Position numbers and translations under genes: made by a program. From assembly GCA_963989385.1 (NCBI GenBank), contig OZ022505.1:54191737-54255736 (forward strand): 64,000 nt of DNA. The letters run 5' to 3'. Positions 62,001 through 64,000 of this stretch are shown here, piece by piece (the stretch's first letter is position 1; every line of letters begins with the position of its first letter). A model generated the notes under the pieces. It ran no database searches. It was not told where the DNA came from and was given only the letters and a program-made list of their open reading frames with translations. The DNA is from Ctena decussata. Taxonomy: Eukaryota; Mollusca; Bivalvia; Lucinida; Lucinidae.

Positions 62001-63992
62001 TGCGTCAGATTTTTTTTTCAGCAAAGTTTTTGTCAATATTTTCTTTACGGCCTAATTCAGTCTCATTACAAACATTTTAAATTTATCAATTTATAATATG
62101 TGTTACCATATAAAATGTGTTGAAATAAACCATTGATCTGAATTAGCAACAGAAATTAATCTTGGATATTGACTGACAAATTACTGAAGGAAAAATCTAT
62201 AGACTAATAAACCCTTTTAGGAAAATGTCGAAACCTATAAATAAATAGCATTACATAATGTAAATGTATTATCGAACAAAATCAAATTTATTGTAGCAGA
62301 CTTCAGACTTAATTGATAAAAAATGAGTCAAAAAATCTTTGCCCTTGTCCCACAACTGAAATAAATCTTTGACCTTGACCGACAAGTTAAAGACAATTAG
62401 TCTGATAAATCATGCCTACCTTTCTTTTAATAACTTGTCGGTCAAGGTCAGTTGCTCCACTTGTCTGATAAATATTGTCGAATATAACAATTGTTGGGTT
62501 GCACTTATTAGTTGTAGTTGTTGTTTATTTATTTATTTTTTGAATTCTCAGGATTTGTACATAAGCAGAACAAATAAAAGTTCTTTAAATTAAAAAATGG
62601 TAATTAAACCAATTTTTCAGTGCTAACTCATATTGTCACCCTGACTGAATAAGTTTTACATACATATGTATAATGATACAACCTGTGCACATCGAACTGG
62701 AATATACCCAAAATAAGATTGCCCCCGTTAACGGCAGGGATCATTTTCAGGCTAGATTGTGAGAGATTTGCTCTATTTTTGCCAAAAATCTCACTGAATC
62801 TGTTCTGTGGGAGAAAAATCTCATCAGAAATGCAATTCTATAATGGATAGTTCCAAAAAATCTCACTGAGAATGGAGAATCTCTCATGTAAAATGGCTAA
62901 ATGAGATATTTTTTCTCATAAAATTCAAAGCCAGAGGTTTAAAAGGTAAAGCTGGGTGCCGGTTCTCAGATGTTTTAACAACTAAAAGATGGTCGTAAGA
63001 TGTTTTTATACCATTTTTTTAAGTTATTTAACATCCTCCACATGAATCGCTGACACAGTGTTGTATGAAACCATTGTAAGAAAGACCATAGCATCTGTAA
63101 TGGAGTATCTGATCGCCATCGTGCGGATAAGGATTCTTATCTGCAGGACAGTCTTGCCGATAAAGATTCTTATCCGCACGACCGTCTTGCTGATAAGGGT
63201 TCTAATCTGCACGACGGTCGTGCCGATATCCTCAGCCAAGAAGTTCTGCAACATTTTCTGAATTTCAAGAAGTTTTTATGCCAAATTTTGAATGTTCTAA
63301 AGGGCTGGAAAAATCCACTTGACCACTCGCCATGGCAAGTGCCTCAAGCTACAGGACAAGTAGAATTTCTGAGTACTGCCAAGCTAACTTAATAATTTCA
63401 CTATACATCTTGTGACACAGGATGAATGAAAATTTAAGAATTTTCCAGCCCTATTGAGTATTCTATGGATTGTTGTTTTTTACATTTTAATTTCTCCCTC
63501 AGCTCAACACAGGGAGAAGTCAGTCAGCTTAGGCCTTAGAGAGACAATTTCTCCCACTTCTCCCTCTAGGCTGACCCCTGCTTTGCATTCAAGGAATATA
63601 ACAGTAGCTTTAAATCTCATCACTATGGTTGGTGGCAGCATAACACTGTTGTCTCAGTACTCAGGGAATTATTTGTGAGACAAAGTTGCACAATAGACTG
63701 ATCACCTAAGACCTAAGGATTAACTGTTTGATCCCCTTCGGGTGCAATGCACTGTGATCTTGAGCAAGTCATACATCCCCATCTCGGTTTGAAAGTAAAT
63801 TATACTAAATAAGCTTAATGAGTTCTAACAAAATTCCACTGAATGTATGTTCACTGTCAGTAAACAGGAGAAACTATAAATAAATATTTTTATTACTGTG
63901 ATCTGACTTCCGAATGATTAATGTAGCGTTTTAGTTTTCATCTTTATTGAATTCAATTTAGTTCTCTATGTTTTTCAACTTACTTGATCCAT
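26337..63992 (-). CDS. TARS1: Threonyl-tRNA synthetase, cytosolic (TARS1), whole gene, 20 coding exons
   Basis: Class IIa aminoacyl-tRNA synthetase that charges tRNA-Thr with threonine in the cytosol and hydrolyses mischarged Ser-tRNA-Thr. I joined 20 exons (listed separately); all junctions use AG/GT and the phases agree, giving about 695 residues against roughly 720 for vertebrate TARS1. Seen in the joined protein: TGS domain about 53-118; editing site HSSAH (His127, His131) with CRGPH (Cys232, His236); motif 1 about 324-358; zinc ligands Cys384 (MNCPGH), His435 (DDAHIFC) and His562 (IHRAILGS); motif 2 Arg413 (HRNELSGAL); motif 3 Arg571 (GSVERL); anticodon-binding domain about 586-690. There is no mitochondrial targeting sequence in what is visible. 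The gene looks intact: no stops, frameshifts or lost catalytic residues. The promoter and 5' UTR lie beyond position 64000. Residue numbers assume the start in exon 1 at 63992. Confidence 0.96.
26610..26796. repeat. Foldback family I copy, partial
   Basis: Just upstream of TARS1 exon 20. The right end 'gttattttgaacaatcaggc' matches the family I terminus; the left end is eroded. Confidence 0.6.
26877..26995 (+). repeat. SINE S3 body without head
   Basis: 'ctgcccaggaatagtgtggt', then 'tagttgtttaccgtggacg': the 3' part of the family at 20658-20900, opposite orientation. In the last intron of TARS1. Confidence 0.75.
27381..27495 (-). CDS. TARS1: TARS1 coding exon 19 (anticodon-binding domain)
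   Basis: 115 nt, residues 609-646: [20 protein letters not shown] then [18 protein letters not shown]. [13 protein letters not shown] is conserved across ThrRS. Acceptor TTTCAG, donor GTAAGT. A MITE that itself contains a second element begins 78 bp upstream of the acceptor. Confidence 0.98.
27574..28371. mobile_element. Palindromic MITE (family A) split by another element
   Basis: Left half 27574-27681 and right half 28287-28371 join into one family A copy. In the joined form the centre is 26 bp, the same length as intact copies. The interrupting element is 27682-28286. Confidence 0.85.
27682..28286. mobile_element. 605-bp TIR element inside a family A MITE
   Basis: Inverted repeats of about 50 bp start CAGTCTGGGGACTTATGG at both ends. 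A 5-bp duplication ATGAC flanks it (677-681 of the 27 kb block and 28287-28291). No transposase frame. Superfamily not assigned. Confidence 0.85.
28560..28910 (+). repeat. 350-bp repeat with strong hairpin (family K), copy 1
   Basis: Contains a hairpin with 'cgttggggaaaaccgataag' and its inverse, extended by 'gaatttattaaac' on both sides. The outer part starts 'gacgtcgcatctgagagtgt'. Copy 2 lies inverted at 42255-42600. Confidence 0.8.
29082..29382. repeat. Minisatellite, four 75-bp units
   Basis: Each unit runs 'gactcctatatggataaaga', 'cacaagaactaaatgaaaca', 'tgtcaatgactttatcgcaa', then 'cagcagcaat'. Units differ at only a few positions, so it is young. In the intron between TARS1 exons 18 and 19. 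Confidence 0.95.
29557..29759. mobile_element. Palindromic MITE (family A), 203 bp, 6-bp duplication GTTAGC
   Basis: Ends CAGAGCCTTAGATAAG and, inverted, CAGAGCTCTAGATAAG. Perfect 6-bp duplication GTTAGC on both sides. The centre 'gaaccgtctcgacgagacgg' pairs with itself. It lies 41 bp from the exon 18 donor. Confidence 0.93.
29801..29873 (-). CDS. TARS1: TARS1 coding exon 18 (start of anticodon-binding domain)
   Basis: 73 nt, residues 585-608: [20 protein letters not shown] then [13 protein letters not shown] marks the transition from the core to the class IIa anticodon-binding domain. Acceptor TTTGCAG, donor GTATGG. A MITE ends 41 bp downstream of the donor. Confidence 0.97.
30165..30350 (-). 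repeat. SINE S3 body without head
   Basis: 'aacgtccacggtaaacaac' to 'tcttgaatcagcggaaggag', minus orientation, in the intron before exon 18. It abuts a partial family B foldback. Confidence 0.75.
30361..30497. repeat. Foldback family B, right arm only
   Basis: 'actgatcagactgggcagat', 'tcgctgggcgcacatgccac', 'ttgtggctcag'. The left arm is missing, replaced by the SINE body. Confidence 0.7.
30596..30770 (-). repeat. tRNA-headed SINE (family S2), reversed and eroded
   Basis: Body 'gataatgaaaggctttgtca' and B-box remnant 'ggaattcaaacccc'. It ends directly at the family A MITE at 30772. Confidence 0.65.
30772..30974. mobile_element. Palindromic MITE (family A), 203 bp
   Basis: Both ends CAGAGCTC(C/T)AGATAAG. 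Flanks CAAAAT and CAAAAG, a 6-bp duplication with one change. It ends 69 bp from the exon 17 donor. Confidence 0.9.
31044..31151 (-). CDS. TARS1: TARS1 coding exon 17 (motif 3, third zinc ligand)
   Basis: 108 nt, residues 549-583: [20 protein letters not shown] then [15 protein letters not shown]. His562 is the third zinc ligand and Arg571 the motif 3 arginine. Ser548 and Trp584 are split with the neighbouring exons. Acceptor TTTTCAG, donor GTAATT. Confidence 0.98.
32077..32177 (-). CDS. TARS1: TARS1 coding exon 16 (catalytic core)
   Basis: 101 nt, residues 515-547: [20 protein letters not shown] then [13 protein letters not shown]. The QCAT(I/V)QLDFQLP(I)RF block is a ThrRS hallmark. Acceptor TTCCCAG, donor GTAAGT. 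A MITE starts 34 bp upstream of the acceptor. Confidence 0.98.
32212..32414. mobile_element. Palindromic MITE (family A), 203 bp, duplication AGCCAA
   Basis: Inverted arms of about 95 bp around 'ccgtctcgacgagacgg'. Perfect 6-bp duplication AGCCAA. It starts 34 bp upstream of the exon 16 acceptor. Confidence 0.94.
32517..32706. repeat. Foldback element, CCACACCGGGTAGG ends
   Basis: Arms of about 75 bp read 'cggcaatcgaaaacgct' and its inverse. The inner palindrome 'gcgtttttgattgcaaattg' pairs with 'caatttgcaatcaaaaacgc' around a 5-base loop. A single copy in the window. Confidence 0.85.
32932..33155. repeat. Foldback family B copy, clear
   Basis: Starts 'tgagccacgacacgagaaaa', ends 'ttttgtcgtgtcccggctca'. 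Arms carry 'cgcccagcgcagactcggat' and its inverse. Confidence 0.88.
33156..33794. other. Intron sequence, short dispersed repeats only
   Basis: 33590-33740 is a foldback-like copy of the 'gaggagcaaattcttt' repeat ('ggtcaactcttaaagtaaag' with 'ctttaggagggggcc'). No exon recognised. Confidence 0.45.
33795..34960. mobile_element. 1,166-bp TIR element, PIF/Harbinger-like, duplication TTA
   Basis: Ends AGCCCCTGTCACACTGTCAC and, inverted, AGCCCCTTTCACACTGTCAC: 18 of the first 20 bases match. TTA flanks both sides (33792-33794 and 34961-34963). A 3-bp TTA duplication suits PIF/Harbinger. The interior is unusual: dense TACGA and CGACAT-type words throughout, and only short frames. Non-autonomous. 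Confidence 0.75.
35019..35096 (-). CDS. TARS1: TARS1 coding exon 15 (catalytic core)
   Basis: 78 nt, phase 0, residues 489-514: [20 protein letters not shown] then AFYGPK. The GDGAFYGPK motif lies in the active-site cleft of ThrRS. Acceptor CTGTAG, donor GTAAGT. The adjacent intron holds a 1.17-kb TIR element ending 58 bp from the donor. Confidence 0.97.
35127..35180. repeat. Short palindrome (family H relative)
   Basis: 'gatcagactgctccttaggagcagtctgatcagg' region forms a perfect hairpin with 'gcagtctgatc' arms. 31 bp upstream of the exon 15 acceptor. Confidence 0.7.
35570..36697. repeat. Tandem-repeat-cored mobile element (family D2)
   Basis: Starts 'aactagaaatgtgtccatgg', then GGATGCCCCCCGCC. 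Five units of about 150-170 bp ('gtgaccttgacctttaagct', 'cccaccatgcaggacaaagt'). A (CA)n run with 'acggaca', then the hairpin 'ccgccatttcatggcagggg' and 'cataaaaat'. Same architecture as D1 and D4. Confidence 0.75.
36981..37180. mobile_element. Palindromic MITE (family A), 200 bp, duplication TATATC
   Basis: Ends CCGAGTTCTAAATAAG and, inverted, CAGAGCTTTAGATTAG. Perfect TATATC on both sides. 222 bp from the exon 14 donor. Confidence 0.9.
37403..37540 (-). CDS. TARS1: TARS1 coding exon 14 (catalytic core)
   Basis: 138 nt, phase 0, residues 443-488: [40 protein letters not shown] and WDIAEQ. LSTRPE is strongly conserved in ThrRS. Acceptor TTCCAG, donor GTAAAC. Confidence 0.97.
38175..38337 (-). 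CDS. TARS1: TARS1 coding exon 13 (motif 2)
   Basis: 163 nt, residues 389-442. It carries [20 protein letters not shown], then [20 protein letters not shown] and [15 protein letters not shown]...RVRRF is class II motif 2 (Arg413 contacts ATP and threonyl carboxylate in homologues), and His435 of DDAHIFC is the second zinc ligand. Acceptor TTTCAG, donor GTAACT. Confidence 0.98.
38586..38787. mobile_element. Palindromic MITE (family A), 202 bp, duplication AAGGGC
   Basis: Ends CAGAGCTCCAGATAAG and, inverted, CAGTGGTCCAGATAAG. Perfect AAGGGC on both sides. Centre 'gaaccgtctcgccgcgacgg'. It lies between exons 12 and 13. Confidence 0.93.
38953..39023 (-). CDS. TARS1: TARS1 coding exon 12 (zinc ligand MNCPGH)
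   Basis: 71 nt, residues 365-387: [20 protein letters not shown] then PGH. Cys384 is the first ligand of the catalytic zinc that recognises the threonine hydroxyl and excludes valine. Cys388 is split with exon 13. Acceptor TTTCAG, donor GTACGT. Confidence 0.98.
39270..39492. repeat. Foldback family I copy, clearest
   Basis: Arms 'ggcccagttgttcaaagcat' and 'gttcaaaaataatgatgtcg'-type inverse; inner stem 'gctgaaagttgggagaaagc' with 'ttttttcagcaaaag'. Between TARS1 exons 11 and 12. Confidence 0.8.
39661..39733. repeat. Short palindrome (family H)
   Basis: 'gcaaacagtgtagatcctga' pairs with 'ctggatatacgctgtttgc' around 'ggctcttttaagagccggc'. Confidence 0.75.
39852..40069. repeat. Foldback family B copy
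   Basis: Starts 'tgagtctcgacacgacaaaa', ends 'agtgttgcggctca'; flanked by TATA on both sides. Confidence 0.85.
40514..40708. mobile_element. Palindromic MITE (family A), 195 bp
   Basis: Ends CAGAGTCCAGGTAAG and, inverted, CACTGCTCCAGATAAG. The centre is 'gaaccgtctcgacgagacg'. No target duplication visible. It ends 25 bp from the exon 11 donor. Confidence 0.88.
40734..40829 (-). CDS. TARS1: TARS1 coding exon 11 (motif 1)
   Basis: 96 nt, phase 0, residues 333-364: [20 protein letters not shown] and [12 protein letters not shown]. It contains the class II motif 1 proline region (EVVSPNMY) and the ThrRS-specific LWxTSGHWxHY. Acceptor TTTGCAG, donor GTAAGT. A MITE ends 25 bp downstream of the donor. 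Confidence 0.98.
41140..41366. repeat. Foldback element, CAGGGGCCGTATTC ends
   Basis: Arms of about 90 bp, nearly complementary along their length: 'gccacttaagtggttgctat', 'ggagattccctacaactatg' and inverse. Single copy here; intron between exons 10 and 11. Confidence 0.88.
41680..41919. repeat. Foldback family B copy
   Basis: Starts 'tgagccgcgacatgacaaaa', ends 'ttgtcgtgtcgccgctca'. Confidence 0.85.
41980..42182. mobile_element. Palindromic MITE (family A), 203 bp, duplication AGGGAT
   Basis: Ends CAGAGCCCTAGATAAG and, inverted, CAGAGCTCTAGATAAG. Perfect AGGGAT on both sides. Sits 70 bp from repeat K copy 2. Confidence 0.93.
42255..42600 (-). repeat. 350-bp repeat with strong hairpin (family K), copy 2
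   Basis: Inverted relative to 28560-28910. Hairpin 'ttggggaaaacgataagatg' pairs with 'catcttatcggttttcccca'. Outer end 'cactctcagatgcgacgtca'. Confidence 0.8.
42769..42867 (-). CDS. TARS1: TARS1 coding exon 10 (start of catalytic core)
   Basis: 99 nt, phase 0, residues 300-332: [20 protein letters not shown] and [26 protein letters not shown] is the signature entry to the class II ThrRS core; motif 1 begins at its end. Acceptor TTTCAG, donor GTTTGT. Confidence 0.98.
43238..43477. repeat. Foldback family B copy, diverged
   Basis: 'cgagccacaacatgacaaaa' to 'tgttgtggtgccactgctca'. Between exons 9 and 10. Confidence 0.8.
44060..44206 (-). CDS. TARS1: TARS1 coding exon 9 (linker between editing and catalytic domains)
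   Basis: 147 nt, phase 0 both ends, residues 251-299: [20 protein letters not shown] and [20 protein letters not shown], ending KRNHRKIGQ. This is the conserved YWEGK...LQRIYGISFP and DHRKIG region leading into the aminoacylation core. Confidence 0.98.
44281..44515. repeat. Foldback family I copy
   Basis: 'cagggctcggttgttaaaaa' with inner 'gaactgcaaaagctcctcaa'. The right end is 'tttggaaaaatcaaccc'. Confidence 0.65.
45113..45284. mobile_element. Palindromic MITE (family A), old copy
   Basis: Degenerate left end ('ttaaaagaatatttgatgat'). Centre reduced ('catctaaactgtcccattgt'). Right end 'actccctcatacgccagagc' merges with the next copy. Confidence 0.7.
45285..45492. mobile_element. Palindromic MITE (family A), second of a head-to-tail pair
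   Basis: Ends CAGAGCTCCAGATAAG and, inverted, CAGAGTTCCAGATAA. It abuts and shares terminal sequence with the older copy to the left. 50 bp from the exon 8 donor. Confidence 0.85.
45543..45621 (-). CDS. TARS1: TARS1 coding exon 8 (editing domain, CxxxH site)
   Basis: 79 nt encoding [20 protein letters not shown] then SIAVIK (residues 225-250). Cys232 and His236 in CRGPH complete the editing centre begun by HSSAH in exon 5. Acceptor TTTGTAG, donor GTAAAA. A MITE ends 50 bp downstream of the donor. Confidence 0.97.
45869..45944. repeat. Short palindrome (family H)
   Basis: 'gcaaacagtgtagatccaga' pairs with 'tctggatctaccctgtttgc' around 'gctgctcatgataagcaggc'. Confidence 0.78.
45999..46063 (-). 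CDS. TARS1: TARS1 coding exon 7 (editing domain)
   Basis: 65 nt encoding [20 protein letters not shown] plus Tyr (residues 203-223), with Lys224 completed by exon 8. Acceptor TTTCCAG, donor GTGAGT. Homologous to the YNKFKxRIL...TPTTTVY stretch of animal TARS1. Confidence 0.95.
46147..47322. repeat. Foldback family B copy interrupted by a family D element
   Basis: Left remnant 'tgagccttgacacgaaaa' at 46147. The rest of the element resumes at 47111 with 'gtggttgtgcacccagcaca' and ends 'tcgtgtcgtggctca'. Insert: about 46166-47110. Confidence 0.8.
46166..47110. mobile_element. Tandem-repeat/microsatellite element (family D5) inside a foldback
   Basis: A leader of about 30 bp, then GATACCCCGCCACT. 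The interior repeats 'ggggcagataacccc'-type units; an (ACGG)n run lies at 47008-47062. The 3' hairpin is 'ccacacgttagtggcggggt' and it ends 'ataaaaa'. Open frames across the end (46807-47124, both strands) come from the microsatellite. Confidence 0.7.
47347..47580. repeat. Foldback family B copy
   Basis: Starts 'tgagccgcaacacaacagaa'. The right arm end has drifted ('cttcgttgcttctcctagtt'). Confidence 0.8.
47681..48600 (-). mobile_element. Internally deleted hAT-like transposon, 920 bp
   Basis: Ends CATGGTTCATACAGA and, inverted, CAAGGTTCGCACAGA. The 8-bp flanks TGATTATT and TTATTATA match at 6 of 8. It contains a minus-strand fragment of a BED-like zinc finger (47988-48192), the usual N-terminal DNA-binding domain of hAT transposases. 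The catalytic domain is absent. Confidence 0.65.
47872..48192 (-). pseudogene. BED-like zinc-finger fragment of a transposase
   Basis: A 106-codon open frame beginning [20 protein letters not shown], then [20 protein letters not shown] and SHEKSEKHK. The pattern (Met-Gly-Lys-Cys-x-Phe-Asn, a Trp-rich start, then [15 protein letters not shown]) is that of the degenerate BED-type finger common at the N-terminus of invertebrate transposase-like proteins. The second Cys of the expected C-x2-C is missing (CKVF), so zinc binding is doubtful. After about residue 70 it drifts into non-coding sequence. It lies in TARS1 intron 6, same strand. Confidence 0.6.
48730..48943. mobile_element. Palindromic MITE (family A), 7 bp from the exon 6 donor
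   Basis: Left end CACAGCACCAGATAAGG. Right end, inverted, CAGAGCTCCAGATAAG. Centre 'gaactgtctcagcgagacag'. No exact target duplication. Only seven intron bases (GTAGAGA on the minus strand) separate it from exon 6. Confidence 0.9.
48951..49068 (-). CDS. TARS1: TARS1 coding exon 6 (editing domain)
   Basis: 118 nt encoding [20 protein letters not shown] and [19 protein letters not shown] (residues 164-202), a conserved helical part of the editing domain. Acceptor TTTTCAG; donor GTAGAG, a weaker match to consensus. A foldback MITE starts after only seven intron bases downstream of this donor. Confidence 0.95.
49601..49727 (-). CDS. TARS1: TARS1 coding exon 5 (editing domain, HxxxH site)
   Basis: 127 nt. 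It encodes residues 122-162, including [19 protein letters not shown] and [14 protein letters not shown]. His127 and His131 form the HxxxH half of the post-transfer editing site that clears serine from tRNA-Thr, as known for bacterial-type and eukaryotic cytosolic ThrRS. Acceptor ATTGCAG, donor GTGAGG. Confidence 0.97.
50519..50588. repeat. Short palindrome (family H)
   Basis: 'gcaacacagtgtagactttg' pairs with 'caaagtctacactgtttgc' around 'gctcatattcaggagc'. Within the element at 50026-51328. Confidence 0.8.
50769..50960. repeat. Tandem repeat, three units of about 64 bp
   Basis: Units 'ttggatcaaagtgtaatatt', 'gcttggcagtcagagtag', 'ccctgatcagactgctccta'. The unit shares the 'gatcagactgctcc' word with family H. 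Confidence 0.85.
51618..53493. repeat. Foldback family E copy, split by a 1.74-kb insertion
   Basis: Left arm 51618-51663 ('gaggttataaaacatgaata'). The remainder resumes at 53402 ('taaagcacactgattggctg') and ends 'agttatataacctcaaacct'. Joined, it equals the intact copies at 21061 and 25333. Confidence 0.88.
51664..53401. mobile_element. Helitron/Helentron-like non-autonomous element, 1,738 bp
   Basis: Inserted exactly between A and T of the foldback ('actcaaaa' | 'taaagc') with no extra duplication. The 3' end is CTAA (CTRR form), preceded by the hairpin 'gctcacctgtgagc' and 'gcctcaggtgagc'-type stem (53368-53398). An inverted partner GCTCACCTGAGC lies about 25 bp inside the left end. The core is tandem units of about 300 bp ('cccattataagtcaatggaa', 'gttgccatagcaaccaaa'), then a GACGGAC run (53327-53350). 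Non-coding. Confidence 0.7.
53551..53666 (-). CDS. TARS1: TARS1 coding exon 4 (second half of TGS domain)
   Basis: 116 nt with TTTCAG acceptor and GTAAGA donor. It encodes the end of Ser82, then [20 protein letters not shown] and [18 protein letters not shown], closing the TGS fold and leading into the editing domain. Residues 83-120, Gly121 split across the junction. Confidence 0.97.
54400..54545. repeat. Dispersed SINE-like body
   Basis: Related to 5745-5900: 'gttgctgttgagttgtgatt' and 'gtcatgtcgagaggttgtct'. Confidence 0.5.
54778..54959 (-). CDS. TARS1: TARS1 coding exon 3 (N-terminal helix and first half of TGS domain)
   Basis: 182 nt, phase 0 in and phase 2 out (donor GTGAGT, acceptor TTTCTAG). 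It encodes residues 22-81 plus part of Ser82, including [20 protein letters not shown] and TPFEVACGI, the start of the TGS domain. A 200-bp MITE begins 19 bp upstream of its acceptor, so much of the acceptor-side intron sequence lies in the transposon. Confidence 0.95.
54979..55177. mobile_element. Palindromic MITE (family A), 19 bp from the exon 3 acceptor
   Basis: Ends CAGAGCTCCAGATAAGG and, inverted, CAGTGCTTCAGATTAG. Centre 'cattagaatgtctcagccag' has lost a few bases. No target duplication seen. Confidence 0.88.
55178..56920. other. Intron 2, left part: simple sequence and an S2 SINE fragment
   Basis: 55425-55535 is an S2 SINE tail ('gcatacagcttttcattacc'). 55672-55713 is poly-T then poly-G. 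56815-56900 repeats 'ccgggaga' several times. No exon recognised. Confidence 0.5.
56921..57118. mobile_element. Palindromic MITE (family A), 198 bp, duplication TGTAAC
   Basis: Ends CAGAGATCTAGATAAG and, inverted, CAGAGCTCTAGATAAG. Perfect TGTAAC on both sides. The centre is shortened to 'gaaccgtctcgtcggttc'. Confidence 0.93.
57545..57702. mobile_element. Palindromic MITE (family A), shortened copy, 158 bp
   Basis: Starts CAGTGCTCCAGATAAG; centre 'gaactgtctcgctgagacag'; right end 'tctagtctgcggcactg'. Deletions lie in both arms. Confidence 0.85.
57861..58087. repeat. Foldback family I copy, 20 bp from the exon 2 donor
   Basis: 'ggacctggttgctcaaactg' to 'ttgaacaactgggtcc'; inner stem 'gctgaaaacttgtgaggagc'. 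It ends 20 bp downstream of the exon 2 donor in gene orientation. Confidence 0.75.
58108..58161 (-). CDS. TARS1: TARS1 coding exon 2 (Lys-rich N-terminal segment)
   Basis: Eighteen codons, [18 protein letters not shown], between TTTTTTCAG and GTATAG, phase 0 at both ends. It matches the poorly conserved basic and acidic N-terminal extension of eukaryotic ThrRS. The assignment rests on its splice sites, its phase fit to exon 3 and its position. Residues 4-21. Confidence 0.82.
58219..58814. repeat. Family D1-like element without its right end (D3)
   Basis: Starts 'aactagagactgtgtttgtg' and ATGCCCCCAACC like 1593. The body has 'cctaggcccagtggttcttg' and 'gcttcctaggttaagcggtt'. It stops at the start of D4 with no microsatellite or hairpin. 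Confidence 0.7.
58815..60138. repeat. Tandem-repeat-cored mobile element (family D4)
   Basis: Starts 'aactagaaatgtgtccatac' and GGATGCCCCCGCC. A poly-G bearing 75-bp duplication (58965-59106). Then five units of about 158 bp from 59240 ('gtcgaaaaagggccataact', 'gaacttgacctgtattttat'). A (TACG)n-type run (60048-60085) and the hairpin end 'ccattttaaatggcgggggc'. Long frames here, including a proline-rich one, are repeat artefacts. Confidence 0.75.
60139..61280. other. Intron 1 sequence with repeat ends
   Basis: 60480-60745 looks like the 3' part of a Helentron-like element: 'ggacggaccaaagct' then the hairpin 'gctcaccttgacagacaggtg'. No exon recognised. Confidence 0.45.
61281..61390. repeat. 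Palindromic minisatellite with paired GATAAG sites, array 1
   Basis: Three units of 33-40 bp, each with the palindrome GATAAGAATTCTTATC (the third with one change) between CGACGGTCGTGCC-type arms. Each unit carries two inverted GATA-factor-type words (GATAAG / CTTATC). In TARS1 intron 1. Confidence 0.85.
61391..63116. other. Intron 1, AT-rich; one tRNA-like head and one hairpin
   Basis: 61774-61846 resembles a tRNA-derived head ('tagtgcagtggttatg' A-box, 'gagttcaagactc' B-box). 62362-62449 is a hairpin, 'tgaccttgaccgacaagtta' with 'taacttgtcggtcaaggtca'. No exon seen. Confidence 0.45.
63117..63229. repeat. Palindromic minisatellite with paired GATAAG sites, array 2
   Basis: Same unit as 61281-61390, more diverged: 'ggataaggattcttatctgc', 'cgataaagattcttatccgc', 'tgataagggttctaatctgc', linked by 'cacgaccgtcttgc'. 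Confidence 0.8.
63307..63453. repeat. Small foldback, AGGGCTGGAAAAATC ends
   Basis: Left 'agggctggaaaaatccactt', right 'gaattttccagccct'. The inside ('ggacaagtagaatttc') resembles the subterminal sequence of the 50026-51328 element, so it may be a short relative. Confidence 0.6.
63984..63992 (-). CDS. TARS1: TARS1 coding exon 1 (start codon, Met-Asp-Gln)
   Basis: ATG GAT CAA followed by a perfect GTAAGT donor (63983-63978). The preceding bases are an A-run, so the context AAAATGG suits initiation. It joins in phase 0 to exon 2, which begins Lys-Lys-Lys-Gln. The upstream frame (AAA AAA, then an unknown base plus TA) is open to the window edge, so the true start could lie further upstream with extra lysines, as in the Lys-rich N-terminus of vertebrate TARS1. 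Inferred from splice signal and phase only. Confidence 0.6.
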
Positions 63993-64000
63993 TTTTTTTA

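Overview
The window is nuclear DNA from an animal, most likely a bivalve mollusc. It is AT-rich, with many short introns and a very dense load of foldback elements, tRNA-headed SINEs and tandem-repeat-cored elements that carry (ACGG)n-type microsatellites. The bivalve assignment is inferred from this repeat style, not from a species marker.

One protein-coding gene can be supported: cytosolic threonyl-tRNA synthetase (TARS1) on the minus strand. I resolved 20 coding exons between 26337 and 63992. Every internal exon is bounded by AG/GT, all phases join, and the joined frame reads about 695 residues to a stop without interruption. Domain order is Lys-rich N-terminus, TGS domain, editing domain (HxxxH and CxxxH), class II catalytic core (motifs 1-3, Zn ligands Cys/His/His), and anticodon-binding domain. 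The only weak end is the first exon, which reads Met-Asp-Gln in 9 nt at the window edge and may extend beyond it.

Layout. 1-26336 is gene-free: a repeated 450-bp segment (start and about 6.06 kb), long tandem-repeat elements (1.6-3.1, 7.6-8.2, 12.1-16.5 kb), SINEs, foldbacks, and a 1.62-kb hAT-type element with a perfect 8-bp target duplication (22512-24135). 26337-64000 is TARS1, about 2.1 kb of coding sequence in 37.7 kb. The introns are packed with mobile DNA: about 14 copies of a palindromic 200-bp MITE with 6-bp target duplications, foldback families, a PIF/Harbinger-like 1.17-kb element, a 1.3-kb TIR element, a hAT relic that still encodes a BED-like finger, and three cases of one element interrupting another.

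The observation most worth following is that the 200-bp MITE is common inside TARS1 (about 14 copies) and nearly absent from the 26 kb beside it (1 copy). Eight of the TARS1 copies end within 80 bp of a splice site, one of them 7 bp from a 5' splice site. Names for transposon superfamilies rest on termini and target duplications only; no intact transposase was found.
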